Position numbers and translations under genes: made by a program. A stretch of 64,000 nucleotides of DNA, taken from Diphasiastrum complanatum (lineage: Eukaryota > Streptophyta > Lycopodiopsida > Lycopodiales > Lycopodiaceae). The stretch is taken from contig CM055096.1 in assembly GCA_029204225.1 (NCBI GenBank), positions 74,871,521 to 74,935,520 on the forward strand, read 5' to 3'. This document shows positions 55,488-64,000 of the stretch, one piece after another (position 1 is the stretch's first letter; each line of letters opens with the position of its first letter). The notes beneath the pieces were generated by a model, which searched no databases, had not been told where the DNA came from, and saw only the letters and a program-made list of their open reading frames with translations.

Positions 55488-56242
55488 TTCATGCTTTGAA
55501 GAGGTGAGGGTGTATACATCAAATCATTAGTGTCTTTGCTTGCAGGAACTCGGATTTTGGAGAGGGATTCAAACTCGCTGAGAAACAAGCAATCTGTGGA
55601 TCATAAGTGGATCAAATCAAGGCTGATCTGATCCAGCGGAGCTCTATACGGATAGAGATCTCACACATGTGAAATCAGCCCTCATTAATGAGTGCTACTT
55701 CTCAAGGAATGATCCAAATTTGATGTTCTATAGCTTGTTGGATAGGTATTGAAGAGTAGAATGTGTTGCTTTAAATCAATTTGATTTGTTTTTAGAAAAG
55801 TTTTAGGCAATCAGAGAGTTTGAGAGGGTACTCAACTCGTGGGATATGCCAAAGTGAGCACACATCTGTCTTTTTCACCATTTTCATCAATTTTCACTGT
55901 CAATCAAGTAGAATTGGATAGAAGTGAGTGTTCTGAGGTCTTAGACTTTTCATTTCACACATATTACTATGTTTGAGTTGAAAGTAAGTTCCTAGAGAGT
56001 TTATCAGTACTTTGAAACTCGTGGGAGATATAGACTTCTTTCTTGCATGTGCTTCTTCTTTTGTAACTGAAGCAAGATCCAAATTCAAGATAGATTGATT
56101 TTTTGTATTGAGAATTTGTTCTCACATTTGTTGCTAGATTTTATAGGGTGGATCAACATTTGTGTTAGATCCTAGATTGAGATAGCAAGCAACATCCTTT
56201 CAACTCCATTTTTTATCATTACTAGAATTTCTCACCAAGAAG
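55488..56242 (+). other. Leader of the complete Copia element
   Basis: Untranslated region of 755 bp between PBS and gag. No coding feature. Confidence 0.7.
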
Positions 56243-56953
56243 ATGTCTTCATCTGGTTCACATTTCTTAGAGCACAGTGACAGATTAACATCTTCCAATT
56301 ATGCAATGTGGAAGATCAGAATGGAATCATTATTGATTTTACATGATGTAATGGATATTGTGAGTGGAGCTAAAGAAGAACCTGCTGCACCTAATGAAGT
56401 TGCAACATCCCACAAAAGAGCTAGAATTGCCCTTCATTTTATAAAAATGAATGCTACTAATGAAGTGTTAAGAGAGATTAGTACATGCACCACTGCCAAG
56501 GAAGCTTGGGATACTCTAAAAACAATCTATGAAATCAAAAATACTTCTAGATTGCTTACACTTAGAAACCAAATAATTCTAAGTTATCAGAGAGTAGATG
56601 GGAGTGCTTCATCATATGTCATGAGAGTTAAGGATCTTCATCAAGAGTTAGCTGGTAGTAGTGATGCTCTTAAGAACACTGAACTTGTTCAAGTAGTCCT
56701 AAATGGACTTAGAGATGAGTATTACAATATTGTGCAAACTTATGCTGTCAGGGAGGATCTTCCATCCTTGGAGACACTGCAAGGTGTTCTCATTGCTGAA
56801 GAAAGCAGGCAAGAGAACAAGATGATGAGGATCAATAGACTTTCATTGAAAGATGGTGGAGATGACAAAGCACTCTTTCATCAGAGACAAGTCAAGAGGC
56901 AAGGGCAAAGGACAACAACATTTCAAGAAGGACAAAGCCAAAGAAGGTGGTGA
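56243..56953 (+). pseudogene. Copia gag
   Basis: It starts at ATG 56243 (MSSSGSHFLEHSDRLTSSNY). Capsid blocks are YAMWKIRMESLLILHDVMDI, AKEAWDTLKTIYEIKNTSRL, VQVVLNGLRDEYYNIVQTYA and LPSLETLQGVLIAEESRQEN, all in one frame for 236 codons. Near 56860-56880 the true frame shifts to the one at 56853-57941, which carries on with a basic Lys/Gln region and the zinc knuckle. So only the capsid part is intact. Confidence 0.93.
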
Positions 56954-57941
56954 GGATCAGTCCTCACAAGCTGCAACATCTAGTGGCAAGAAGAAGCTGT
57001 CAAAGATCAAGTGTTTTTTTTGTGGCAAGAAAGGACACTACGCATCAAACTGTTCCAAGAAGAAGAACCAATCTAAGCAAGCTAACCTTACTAATGAGGA
57101 TGAGTGTGAGGGTGTAGAGAGTGAAAGAGAGGATTCATTAATGATGTCTACTTTTTCATCTTTTCCTTTTAAGAATGAAGAAGTCTGGTGGATAGATAGT
57201 GGGGCTAGTTCCCATATGTCTAGTTCTAGGAACTCTTTCACTAATCTCATGCCATATCTAGGTGCAAAAAGATCAATATATACTGCTAATGATGTAGAGT
57301 GTAGAATTGAAGGAATAGGTAGTATTCCATTGCATGTATCATCATCAAAATCTTTTTGCTTACATGATGTACTGTATGTACCTAGATTGACCAAGAATAT
57401 CATTAGTGTAGGACAGTTGTTTGATAGTGGATTGGATGTCAAGTATCAAGTTGACAAGTGTATAATCTCAAGAGAAAATGAAGTTATTGCTAGGGGATCT
57501 AGAATTGGTAAGTTATACAAACTAGATTCTAGGGAGAGTGCTAACATTTCAGATAATGCTTATAAGACCAAGGTTCTACAGGAGGATCTGTGGCACAAGA
57601 GATTGGGTCGTCCCAATTTCAAAGCCATGCAATCTATGGTCAAAGAAGGAAAAGTTGTTGGTCTACCAAAGACACTGTCAAAGGAGCTTCTACCTTGTGA
57701 AGCTTGTGCGCTGGCAAAGTCACACAGAAGGCCTTTTCCTAGATCAAGTATCAAGACAAAGCAACCATTTGAACTTGTACACTCTGATGTTCATTTCTCA
57801 TCAACTAAGAGCAAAGGAGGAGCCAACTGCTTTGTCTCTTTTGTAGATGATTATACAAGATATTTTTGGATCTGTATGCTGTCTTCAAAAGCCATGGTCT
57901 ATGATGTTTTTCTTACTTTAAAAGCTTATGTAGAGAAGTAG
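56853..57941 (+). pseudogene. Copia zinc knuckle, protease, GAG-pre-integrase, integrase start
   Basis: In order: C-F-F-C-G-K-K-G-H-Y-A-S-N-C (CX2CX4HX4C, about residue 54-67), protease active site V-W-W-I-D-S-G-A-S-S-H-M (about 111-122), VPRLTKNIISVGQLFDSG, LWHKRLGRPNFKAMQSMVKE (GAG-pre-integrase, with Arg in place of the usual GH dipeptide's His), LPCEACALAKSHRRPFP, and integrase VHSDVHFS and FVDDYTRYFWICML. It stops at 57941, before the second catalytic Asp. Confidence 0.93.
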
Positions 57942-58678
57942 TTTCCTTTCAAGTGAAAAGCCTTAAGAAGTGAATAAGTTTAAAGACTTTTGTGTGAGAG
58001 AGGGTATTCAAAGAGAGTTTTCTTGTTCATATACTCCTCAACAAAATGGTGTTGCTGAGAGAAAAAAATAGAAGTTTATGTGAATGTGCAAAAGCCATTA
58101 GGCTAGAAGCTTCTCTGCCTAAAGAATTTTGGGGAGAGGCAGTTGCATGTGCAAACTATCTTTGTAATAGGCTTCCAAATCTTGCAATAGGAGGAAAGAC
58201 ACCATTTGAGATGTTGTATAAGAAAAAGCCTAAGGTAGATCATCTTAGGATTTTTGGCTGTGTATGCTTTGTGCATGTGCCTCTAGAAACTAGGAAGAAG
58301 GAAGATCCTAGTGCAGTAGAAGGAATTTTTGTAGGATATGCATCCACTAGAAAAGCATACAAGATTTATCTACCCTCTACTGACAAAAATGTTGTTAGTA
58401 GAGATGTGATCTTCTATGAAGATCAGAAGTTTAACTTGGATGATGCACAGATCAAGGAGACTCATGCAAGATCTACAATCATCAATCTTGATGTTGTTCA
58501 AGAAGAGGTGAGGCCGAGGCTTGAGAAAGAGCAAATTCAAGCTACCACACCCAGAAGATCTACACGAGCAAGATCTGAGCCAAGGAGGCTCACATATGAT
58601 GAAGAAAGAAGGCAAGTGGAAGGTATATCATATGAAGAGCCCAAGGATGTCCAAGAAGCTTTTCAATCCAAGGAGTGA
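57942..58678 (+). pseudogene. Copia integrase, rest of core and C-terminus
   Basis: The second Asp region around 57975 is damaged by stops (a D-to-E-like change is read at LRSE). The block YTPQQNGVAERKNRSL near 58030-58070 keeps the catalytic Glu but crosses a frame change. From 58046 the frame is open for 210 codons: LPKEFWGEAVACANYLCNRL, KTPFEMLYKKKPKVDHLRIF, GCVCFVHVP, IFVGYASTRKAYKIY, and a charged linker. Confidence 0.9.
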
Positions 58679-59575
58679 GTTGAAGCAATGACCCAAGAAT
58701 TTGAAGTCTTGATGTCAAAAACACATGGGAGCTTGTGGAGCCACCAAACAACATGCATATGATTGGATGTAAGTGGGTATTCAGAATCAAGTATAATAAT
58801 GATGGATCTATCAGTAAGTATAAAGCAAGACTTTGTGCCAAAGGCTACTCACAGATCAAAGGTCTTGACTATGAAGACACCTTTGCACCAGTTGCAAAGA
58901 TGGTAACAATTTGAATACTCATCTCTCTTGCATGTGTTCACAAATGGAGTATGTTCCAGCTTGATGTTTCTAATGCATTTCTCAATGGTTACCTTGAGGA
59001 GGAGATTTATATGGAGTAGCCTCCAGGTTTTGTGAAGGAAGGTGATGAATCAAAAGTTTGTCTTTTGTTCAAAAGTCTGTATGGAAACAGACACCAAGGT
59101 CTTGGTATGCAAGGCTCAATTCCTATCTCATATCACTGAATATGACCCTTCTCTGTATTATAAGTTTGTAAATAACTTTGTAATTATTCTTCTCATCTAT
59201 GTAGATGATATCATTCTTTGTGGAAACAATGAGAAGTTAGTTGAAGAAACTAAGCATGCACTTGGTACTGAGTTTAAGATGCAAGACTTAGGAATTTTTC
59301 ACTATATTCTAGGCCTTGGAATAGATTTTTGGAAAGGTCATGCATTTATAAGCCAAAGTAGATATGCACTTTCCATGCTCAGGAAATTCCATATGGAGAA
59401 CTGTAAAGGCATAGATACACCTATGGAGCACACTGTAAAAGTTCCTATTAAAGATGATGAAAAATCCTTTGAGGACATCACTCTTTATAGGAGTCTTATT
59501 GGCTCACTTATTTGGTTAGCAGTGACTAGGCCTGATCTAAGCTTTTGTGTTCATAAGCTAAGTCAACACATGTAG
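58679..59575 (+). pseudogene. Copia reverse transcriptase
   Basis: The blocks are [49 protein letters not shown] and PPGFVKEGDESKVC. The fingers/palm stretch around 59060-59140 is out of frame. The catalytic box LLIYVDDIILCG lies near 59195-59225, followed by KMQDLGIFHYILGLGIDFW and SLIWLAVTRPDLSFCVHKLS. Stops at 58913, 59019 and 59575 break it. The catalytic Asp pair is kept. Confidence 0.92.
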
Positions 59576-59599
59576 GATCCAAAGTTATATCATTGGAAG

Positions 59600-60163
59600 T
59601 TGGCTAAAAGAGTCTTGAGCTATATATCTTCTACCTTGGATTATGGACTATACTATAAAGGAGAAGATCTGACTTTGATTGCTTTTTCATATTCAGATTT
59701 TGCAGGGGACAGGTTGGATAGGAAATCCACAAGTGCTTACACTATATTTCTTGGAGGAAATTTGGTTTCTTGGCTATCAAAGAAGCAGACAACTATTTCC
59801 TTATCATCCTGTGAAGCTGAATACAAATCTCTTACAACCACAACAAAGGAGGTTTTATGGATCAAAAGGCTACTTTTGGAGCTAAAGTGTTATGCAGATG
59901 AAGATTTACCAATTATCAAGAATGATAACATTTCTGTTCAAGCTCTTGCAAATAATCCAGTCTTTCATGCAAGGAGCAAGCATATTGAAGTGGCTCATCA
60001 TTTTGTAAGAGAAAAAGTCATTGGGAGAGAGATCTCATTGGAGCATGTTTCATCTTCAAATTGTGTTGCAGATCTTCTCACCAAACCTCTACTCAAGAAT
60101 GTATTTATGAAGATGAGGTCTAACCTTGGCCTAATTTTGAGGTCTATGTTGATAGGAACATAA
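59600..60163 (+). pseudogene. Copia RNase H
   Basis: An open frame of 187 codons: AKRVLSYISSTLDYGLYYKG, FSYSDFAGDRLDRKSTSAYT, SKKQTTISLSSCEAEYKSLT, NDNISVQALANNPVFHARSK, HIEVAHHFVREKV and the tail VADLLTKPLLKNVF. The catalytic Asp (YSDFAGD) and Glu (CEAEYKSL) are present. It ends 15 bases before the 3' LTR. A stop at 59575 cuts it from the reverse transcriptase. Confidence 0.93.
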
Positions 60164-60177
60164 ATTCTAAGGAAGAG

Positions 60178-60904
60178 AGTGAAGATTATTAAAATATTAT
60201 CTTCTTATCTCAAGTTTGGGGTCATGTCCATGGTGATTTCCACTAAAATTCATGTTGTACATAAAAGGAGTGTGAATTGAGCACATATCCTTCTAGTGTA
60301 GCTAGGATTTGAGTTAGATAGGTTCAATTATGATGACATGCAGATGTTTAGATAGCATGCAAAGTTTTACTGTATGCATGCAAGCCACATGCAATCAGTG
60401 CATGGAACATGCAAAGTATTTTCAGTGATCTACACATGTCTAGGCAGTTTTATGAGTTGAAATGCAATACATGCAACATACATGCATGCAGTTACACATG
60501 TGGATCTATGGCAGATGAATTAGTTCAGTTAAGTGGACTTTCCATGCAACTCCACTGTAGGAATTCGAGTCTCTCTCATGTAGGAAAAGCTGGGCATGTT
60601 TTGCCACATTGTGGATATTGATATTTTGGTGTTTTGGACTCATTCTCTCTCTACCCGAGTTTTATATGCTTTTTCTCTCTTTACCTGAGAGCAGCCTCTT
60701 TTTCCCATACTGAATACTTAGAATTATTTCTGACATTCATTTCTCGTAGTGAAGAGTTAGATTTTTTCATCAGATGTATGCCATTGTGCTCTTGCCTTAG
60801 ATTTTTCAAGCATACTGTTCTTTGATCAATCTTGTGCAATCACAACACCTCAGTAAGATCCTGTAGGGTGTGTGGTGAAGTTCACATGTGCTAAAAACTT
60901 CACA
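60178..60904 (+). repeat. 3' LTR
   Basis: 727 bp. The first base appears changed from T to A (AGTGAAGATT). It ends AACTTCACA followed by GATCC. Confidence 0.95.
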
Positions 60905-61003
60905 GATCCGATATTGGTACGAATATGCTATATCTGTACGATGCGCGGATGTACGACTGTTCAGAATTTTTCCTACCTCTGGCGCGTCGATCCGATATTG
61001 GTA

Positions 61004-61885
61004 CAGAAAAGATGAAAAGCAGAGGGAATATCAGAACTTTCAAAGGGAATATTCTAGATTCTCCACTTCGGCGCAGCAGCTACGCCGCCTCCTCTTTGCA
61101 AAGATTTTGAAATGTGTGATCATTCAAAAGATTGAGATCAGTAATGTGAAAAGTATGAAGCCTCCTAACTTTGAATGGCAGTACTAGACACTGTCTAATG
61201 TGATTTGCGGTACTCCAAACAGACAAATGAGAGATTTCTTGGAAAACCTCACACAAATAGCACTTTCCACAACAACTCAGAAGTATTGTAAAAATCTCTC
61301 CCACTCAACAGATTTTCAATCTGTCTGATACTGCCTTGGCCTTTTTGATGCCTTCGGAACTCTACTTTTCATAACAACTAGGAAGTGTTGTAAAAATCTC
61401 CTCACTCAAGACATTTTCAATCTGTTTGATGTTGCAAGATTGTATTTTGTAATTACGACCACATCACACCAATATTTGGGATATTCTATAGACGATGAAT
61501 AATTGATATATTTACAAGATGGATTATGGCCTTAGGTTTTGCTACTATCAGTCGCTATCATCTTGGATTTGATTCTGCTGAAATTTTTGCCTGATCATGA
61601 AGAATTATGTATGTTGGGTTGAGATTGTAGTAGGGTCGAAAATTGTTCGTGATCGAAATAGATTTCGATCCTTGACTTGGATCGATGGATCAAATCGATC
61701 TGAAAGGTTGAGATTAATGTATTTCGATCCTTCATTGATATTTTTATCCTTTACTTATGCATTTCGATCTTCTACTATTTTTGACTCGATTCTTCATATA
61801 TATTTCAACAGTTACAAGTCTCGATAAGCAAACTAAATGGATCTAGATTAGAGTAGGGAGGATTGATGTACTAATGAAATCCATC
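61004..61885. other. Unassigned; right part is probably an LTR on minus
   Basis: No coding feature. The right end at 61886 is the LTR start (minus) of the Copia fragment that follows. Its other boundary is not visible. Repeated ATTTCGATC(C/T)T motifs occur between 61660 and 61770. Confidence 0.4.
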
Positions 61886-62431
61886 ACCCTCTCTTAATCT
61901 AGATCCATGAAGGTTTTACTTGTCAAATTCAAGATTGCACAAAAGTTTTTGTGTGTTTCTTGACTTAAACCTTTTGTAAACACAGCAGGTACCATGAACT
62001 GTGTCCTAAAAAATTCTAAACATACCTCCTTGTTGAGAATTTTGCTCTTGATGTAGTGATACTTGATTTTAATTTGCTTACTCCTATAATGAAATCTAGG
62101 GTTGATTGACAATGCAATAGCGCTTTGATTATCACACAAAATAGTGCAATAGAGGTCCGTTTTCGACTAGTCCGAGAAATTGGATCATTATTGAATAAGA
62201 AGAAAATCCAGAGGTGGATTTTCTTGTATCAATATCACATGCCCAACTTGCATCTGTATATCTATGTAGTCTATGGATTTTGTCTGGATCAATCTCTCTA
62301 GCCAAAAATTGGCTTAAAAAGCTGACAAGAAATGCAAGATCTGGCCTTGCAGAGATCATTGCATATATGATCCGATAATGGATTGATATGCATATCCCTT
62401 CATTTGATCTTTCTCCTTTGTTTGAGGACAT
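61886..62431 (-). mobile_element. Copia 3' fragment (RNase H, polypurine tract, LTR start)
   Basis: On minus: ISARPDLAFLVSFLSQFLA (end of reverse transcriptase, 62431-62270), HRYTDASWACDIDTRKSTSG (RNase H start), then after a deletion CDNQSAIALSINPRFHYRSK (62139-61894). The tract ATTAAGAGAGGG is followed by an LTR start TGATGGATTTC at 61886. Related to the 34-49 kb array but clearly diverged. The middle of RNase H is lost near 62140. Confidence 0.85.
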
Positions 62432-62446
62432 TGCTCTTTAGATAAT

Positions 62447-62667
62447 AGGCCTTTATTGACAAATATGAAACTATATCTAAGTTGAGATTTCATTTTGGCC
62501 TCCAAAATTAATGCCAGTAAACCAACAAACTAGTTGACAATTTTTGCCAAAAAAAATACAAACACTATTTAGGCCTTTATTGACAAATATGAAACTATAT
62601 CTAAGTTGAGATTTCATTTTGGCCTCCAAAATTAATGCCAGTAAACCAACAAACTAGTTGACAATTT
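62447..62667. repeat. Direct duplication, 124-bp period
   Basis: Two copies of a 97-bp block starting AGGCCTTTATTGACAAATAT (62447-62543 and 62571-62667) are essentially identical and separated by 27 bp. Confidence 0.93.
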
Positions 62668-62867
62668 CTCACAAATATTTCACAACTCTTGCATTAATAT
62701 ACTAACGAACTCTTCCCACTCCATAGCTCACCTGCCAATTTCAGTTGTGGCTGGCTTGGCTACCTCCAATTTCATATCTAAAATGTTACTATAGTTTATT
62801 CATTATTTTAGTCTCAACAAGATCTGTGTGATGGATCTTAATTTTAAAATTTGACTAATCACCGTAC

Positions 62868-62990
62868 GAGGCTGGCCTTGGATTCAAGTTTACTATGGGA
62901 TAAACCGAACGAGGCTAGCCTTCGATTCTAGTTTACTATGGGATAAACCGAAGTGCACTCTAGTTTACTATGGGATAAACCGAAGTGCAA
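62868..62990. repeat. Short tandem repeat with GGATAAACCGAA
   Basis: The block GTTTACTATGGGATAAACCG occurs three times. GAGGCT(G/A)GCCTT precedes the first two. The last two copies are about 32 bp apart. Confidence 0.88.
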
Positions 62991-63069
62991 GTCCATCAAT
63001 GACATTTTGATGATCATTTTTGGTCAAATCCTAAATTGCATGTAGACCCATAGAATTTGCTAAACACGC

Positions 63070-63070
<1 letters not shown>

Positions 63071-63137
<67 letters not shown>
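63071..63137. repeat. (GT)n(GA)n compound microsatellite
   Basis: About 20 GT units followed by about 13 GA units. Confidence 0.97.
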
Positions 63138-63631
63138 CGCCGTAGTTGAGAGTGTGTGTGGAGATGCGTGGAGAGTGTGTGTGGAGATGCGTGGAGGAAG
63201 GACGAGCTCATGCAGCCGTCCCTGAGGAGATCTCTACTGGTAACCACACGATCATATCGCCTCTCTCGGGGTTCTTCTGCAGATTGCTCAACACTCCCAC
63301 TTAACTACTAGTTGTGTGCACGACGACTCCTTCCATGCGTATGCTGCATGTACCCTTCATGCACGTCGAGCCTCGTTGTGGCTGGTTTTGAAAAAGTGAA
63401 AGACCATGAAATCAATTGTTTCTTGCTATTCTGATTAGAAACGTCGTCTTTGGTGCTTTCTCACGGTGCAGCCAATACCACTATCGGTATTGCTTTATAT
63501 TCTCACGGCATGACGATGCTTTTCTCTAGGAACTTTGGCAGCCAGCTATATGGGTTTACATGCCAAAAACATGCAAGTGGAGTAAAGATCGAATACTACT
63601 TGTCATGTTAATATCATGATATCACGCATAG

Positions 63632-64000
63632 GATCTGATTAGATCAAATTTGGCCTTTTCGCATTTGGGATACTTATCGTTTAGGCAGCTTTGCTCTCCT
63701 AATTTCCCAGAAAAGTTTCATCCCTGGAGCTTGCTAGCGATGCTGACCACGCAGGTTAGAGCTGCCCAGGGTGTTGTGGGTTTTTTCCATGGCAACAAGG
63801 AGAGGGCTGATGCTTCCCACCTCGGCGGATTTGCTAATTATCTGCCTTGCAAAGGAATCAGAAATCATGTTCAGTTTTTTGTGAGCTGCGATCTCCTGAA
63901 GTGGGGAGCTAAACTACAATCACCATTTTCCTGCTTCAATCATTGCTGGGAAGCTCCAGCCATTGGTGAGAATTCACAGCCCATCAGTAATAACCAGAAA
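63632..64000 (+). CDS. Possible partial coding region running off the window edge
   Basis: After a TAG at 63629-63631 the frame stays open for 123 codons to the last base of the window. The first ATG is at 63740. It reads QVRAAQGVVGFFHGNKERAD, then GGFANYLPCKGIRNHVQFFV. Base composition is less AT-rich than the flanking retroelements. I do not recognise the product. It could be an exon, a fragment, or chance. Confidence 0.2.

Larger units (their letters stand above)
54749..60904 (+). mobile_element. Complete Copia element with target duplication GATCC
   Basis: 5' LTR 54749-55475 and 3' LTR 60178-60904 are both 727 bp and differ at roughly one base in twenty over the part compared by eye. The PBS follows the 5' LTR. 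A purine tract (AAGGAAGAGAG) precedes the 3' LTR. GATCC stands on both sides (54744-54748 and 60905-60909). Gag to RNase H are all present, but stops at about 57940, 57954, 57975, 58677, 58913, 59019 and 59575, with frame changes, disable it. Confidence 0.96.
54598..61003. repeat. 84-bp tandem repeat, split by a Copia element
   Basis: Units carry GATATTGGTACG and GATGCGCGGATGTACGACTG. Unit starts at 54665, at the insertion point (resuming at 60910), and at 60994 are exactly 84 bp apart once the Copia element and its duplicated GATCC are removed. A shorter, 65-bp variant precedes them at 54600. Confidence 0.85.

Overview
The window is land-plant nuclear DNA, AT-rich and made mostly of broken LTR retrotransposons. 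The plant assignment rests on one intact host gene at 30491-31279 (minus), which encodes a Tic20-family protein of the inner chloroplast envelope, and on plant-type retroelements: Copia elements whose primer-binding site (PBS) matches initiator-Met tRNA (TGGTATCAGAGC), and Gypsy elements with the PBS TGGCGCCGTTGCCGGGGA used by plant Tat/Athila-type elements. The species cannot be read from the window. A large, repeat-rich genome is likely.

Layout, left to right. 1.9-4.2 kb: decayed Gypsy pol on plus. 4.2-7.3 kb: Copia element with both LTRs, its pol lost, carrying a MITE-like insertion. 7.3-13.5 kb: plus-strand Tat-like Gypsy remnant (RNase H, integrase C-terminus, a long unrecognised 3' reading frame, LTR), itself interrupted by a minus-strand Copia gag. 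13.5-20.6 kb: mostly unassigned, with a Gypsy LTR end near 15.3 kb and a 0.9-kb minisatellite at 18.5-19.4 kb. 20.7-25.3 kb: minus-strand Tat-like Gypsy element with LTR, PBS, leader, gag with two zinc knuckles, and RNase H/integrase. 25.9-29.5 kb: two oppositely oriented LTRs of the same family, about 0.43 kb apart, followed by a plus-strand leader, gag and protease. 30.5-31.4 kb: the TIC20 gene with a readable promoter and leader. 34.4-49.0 kb: a minus-strand Copia array of five LTRs separated by four internal regions. The right-hand part is about three near-identical 3059-bp units whose integrase and most of whose reverse transcriptase are deleted. 50.4-54.5 kb: a second Copia family (minus) with the longest open pol frame. 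54.7-60.9 kb: a complete plus-strand Copia element with 727-bp LTRs and the target duplication GATCC, inserted into an 84-bp tandem repeat. 61.9-62.4 kb: another Copia 3' fragment. 62.4-63.1 kb: short tandem repeats. A frame open to the window edge begins at 63632.

No retroelement has a fully intact set of genes. They relate by nesting: Copia in Gypsy, Copia in a satellite, MITE in Copia, an unknown insert in a Gypsy LTR. The points most worth a second look are the LTR-sharing tandem array of pol-deleted Copia units, the multi-domain 3' frame of unknown function found in two copies of the Tat-like family, the head-to-head LTR pair that could fold into a long hairpin RNA, and the structured leader of TIC20.
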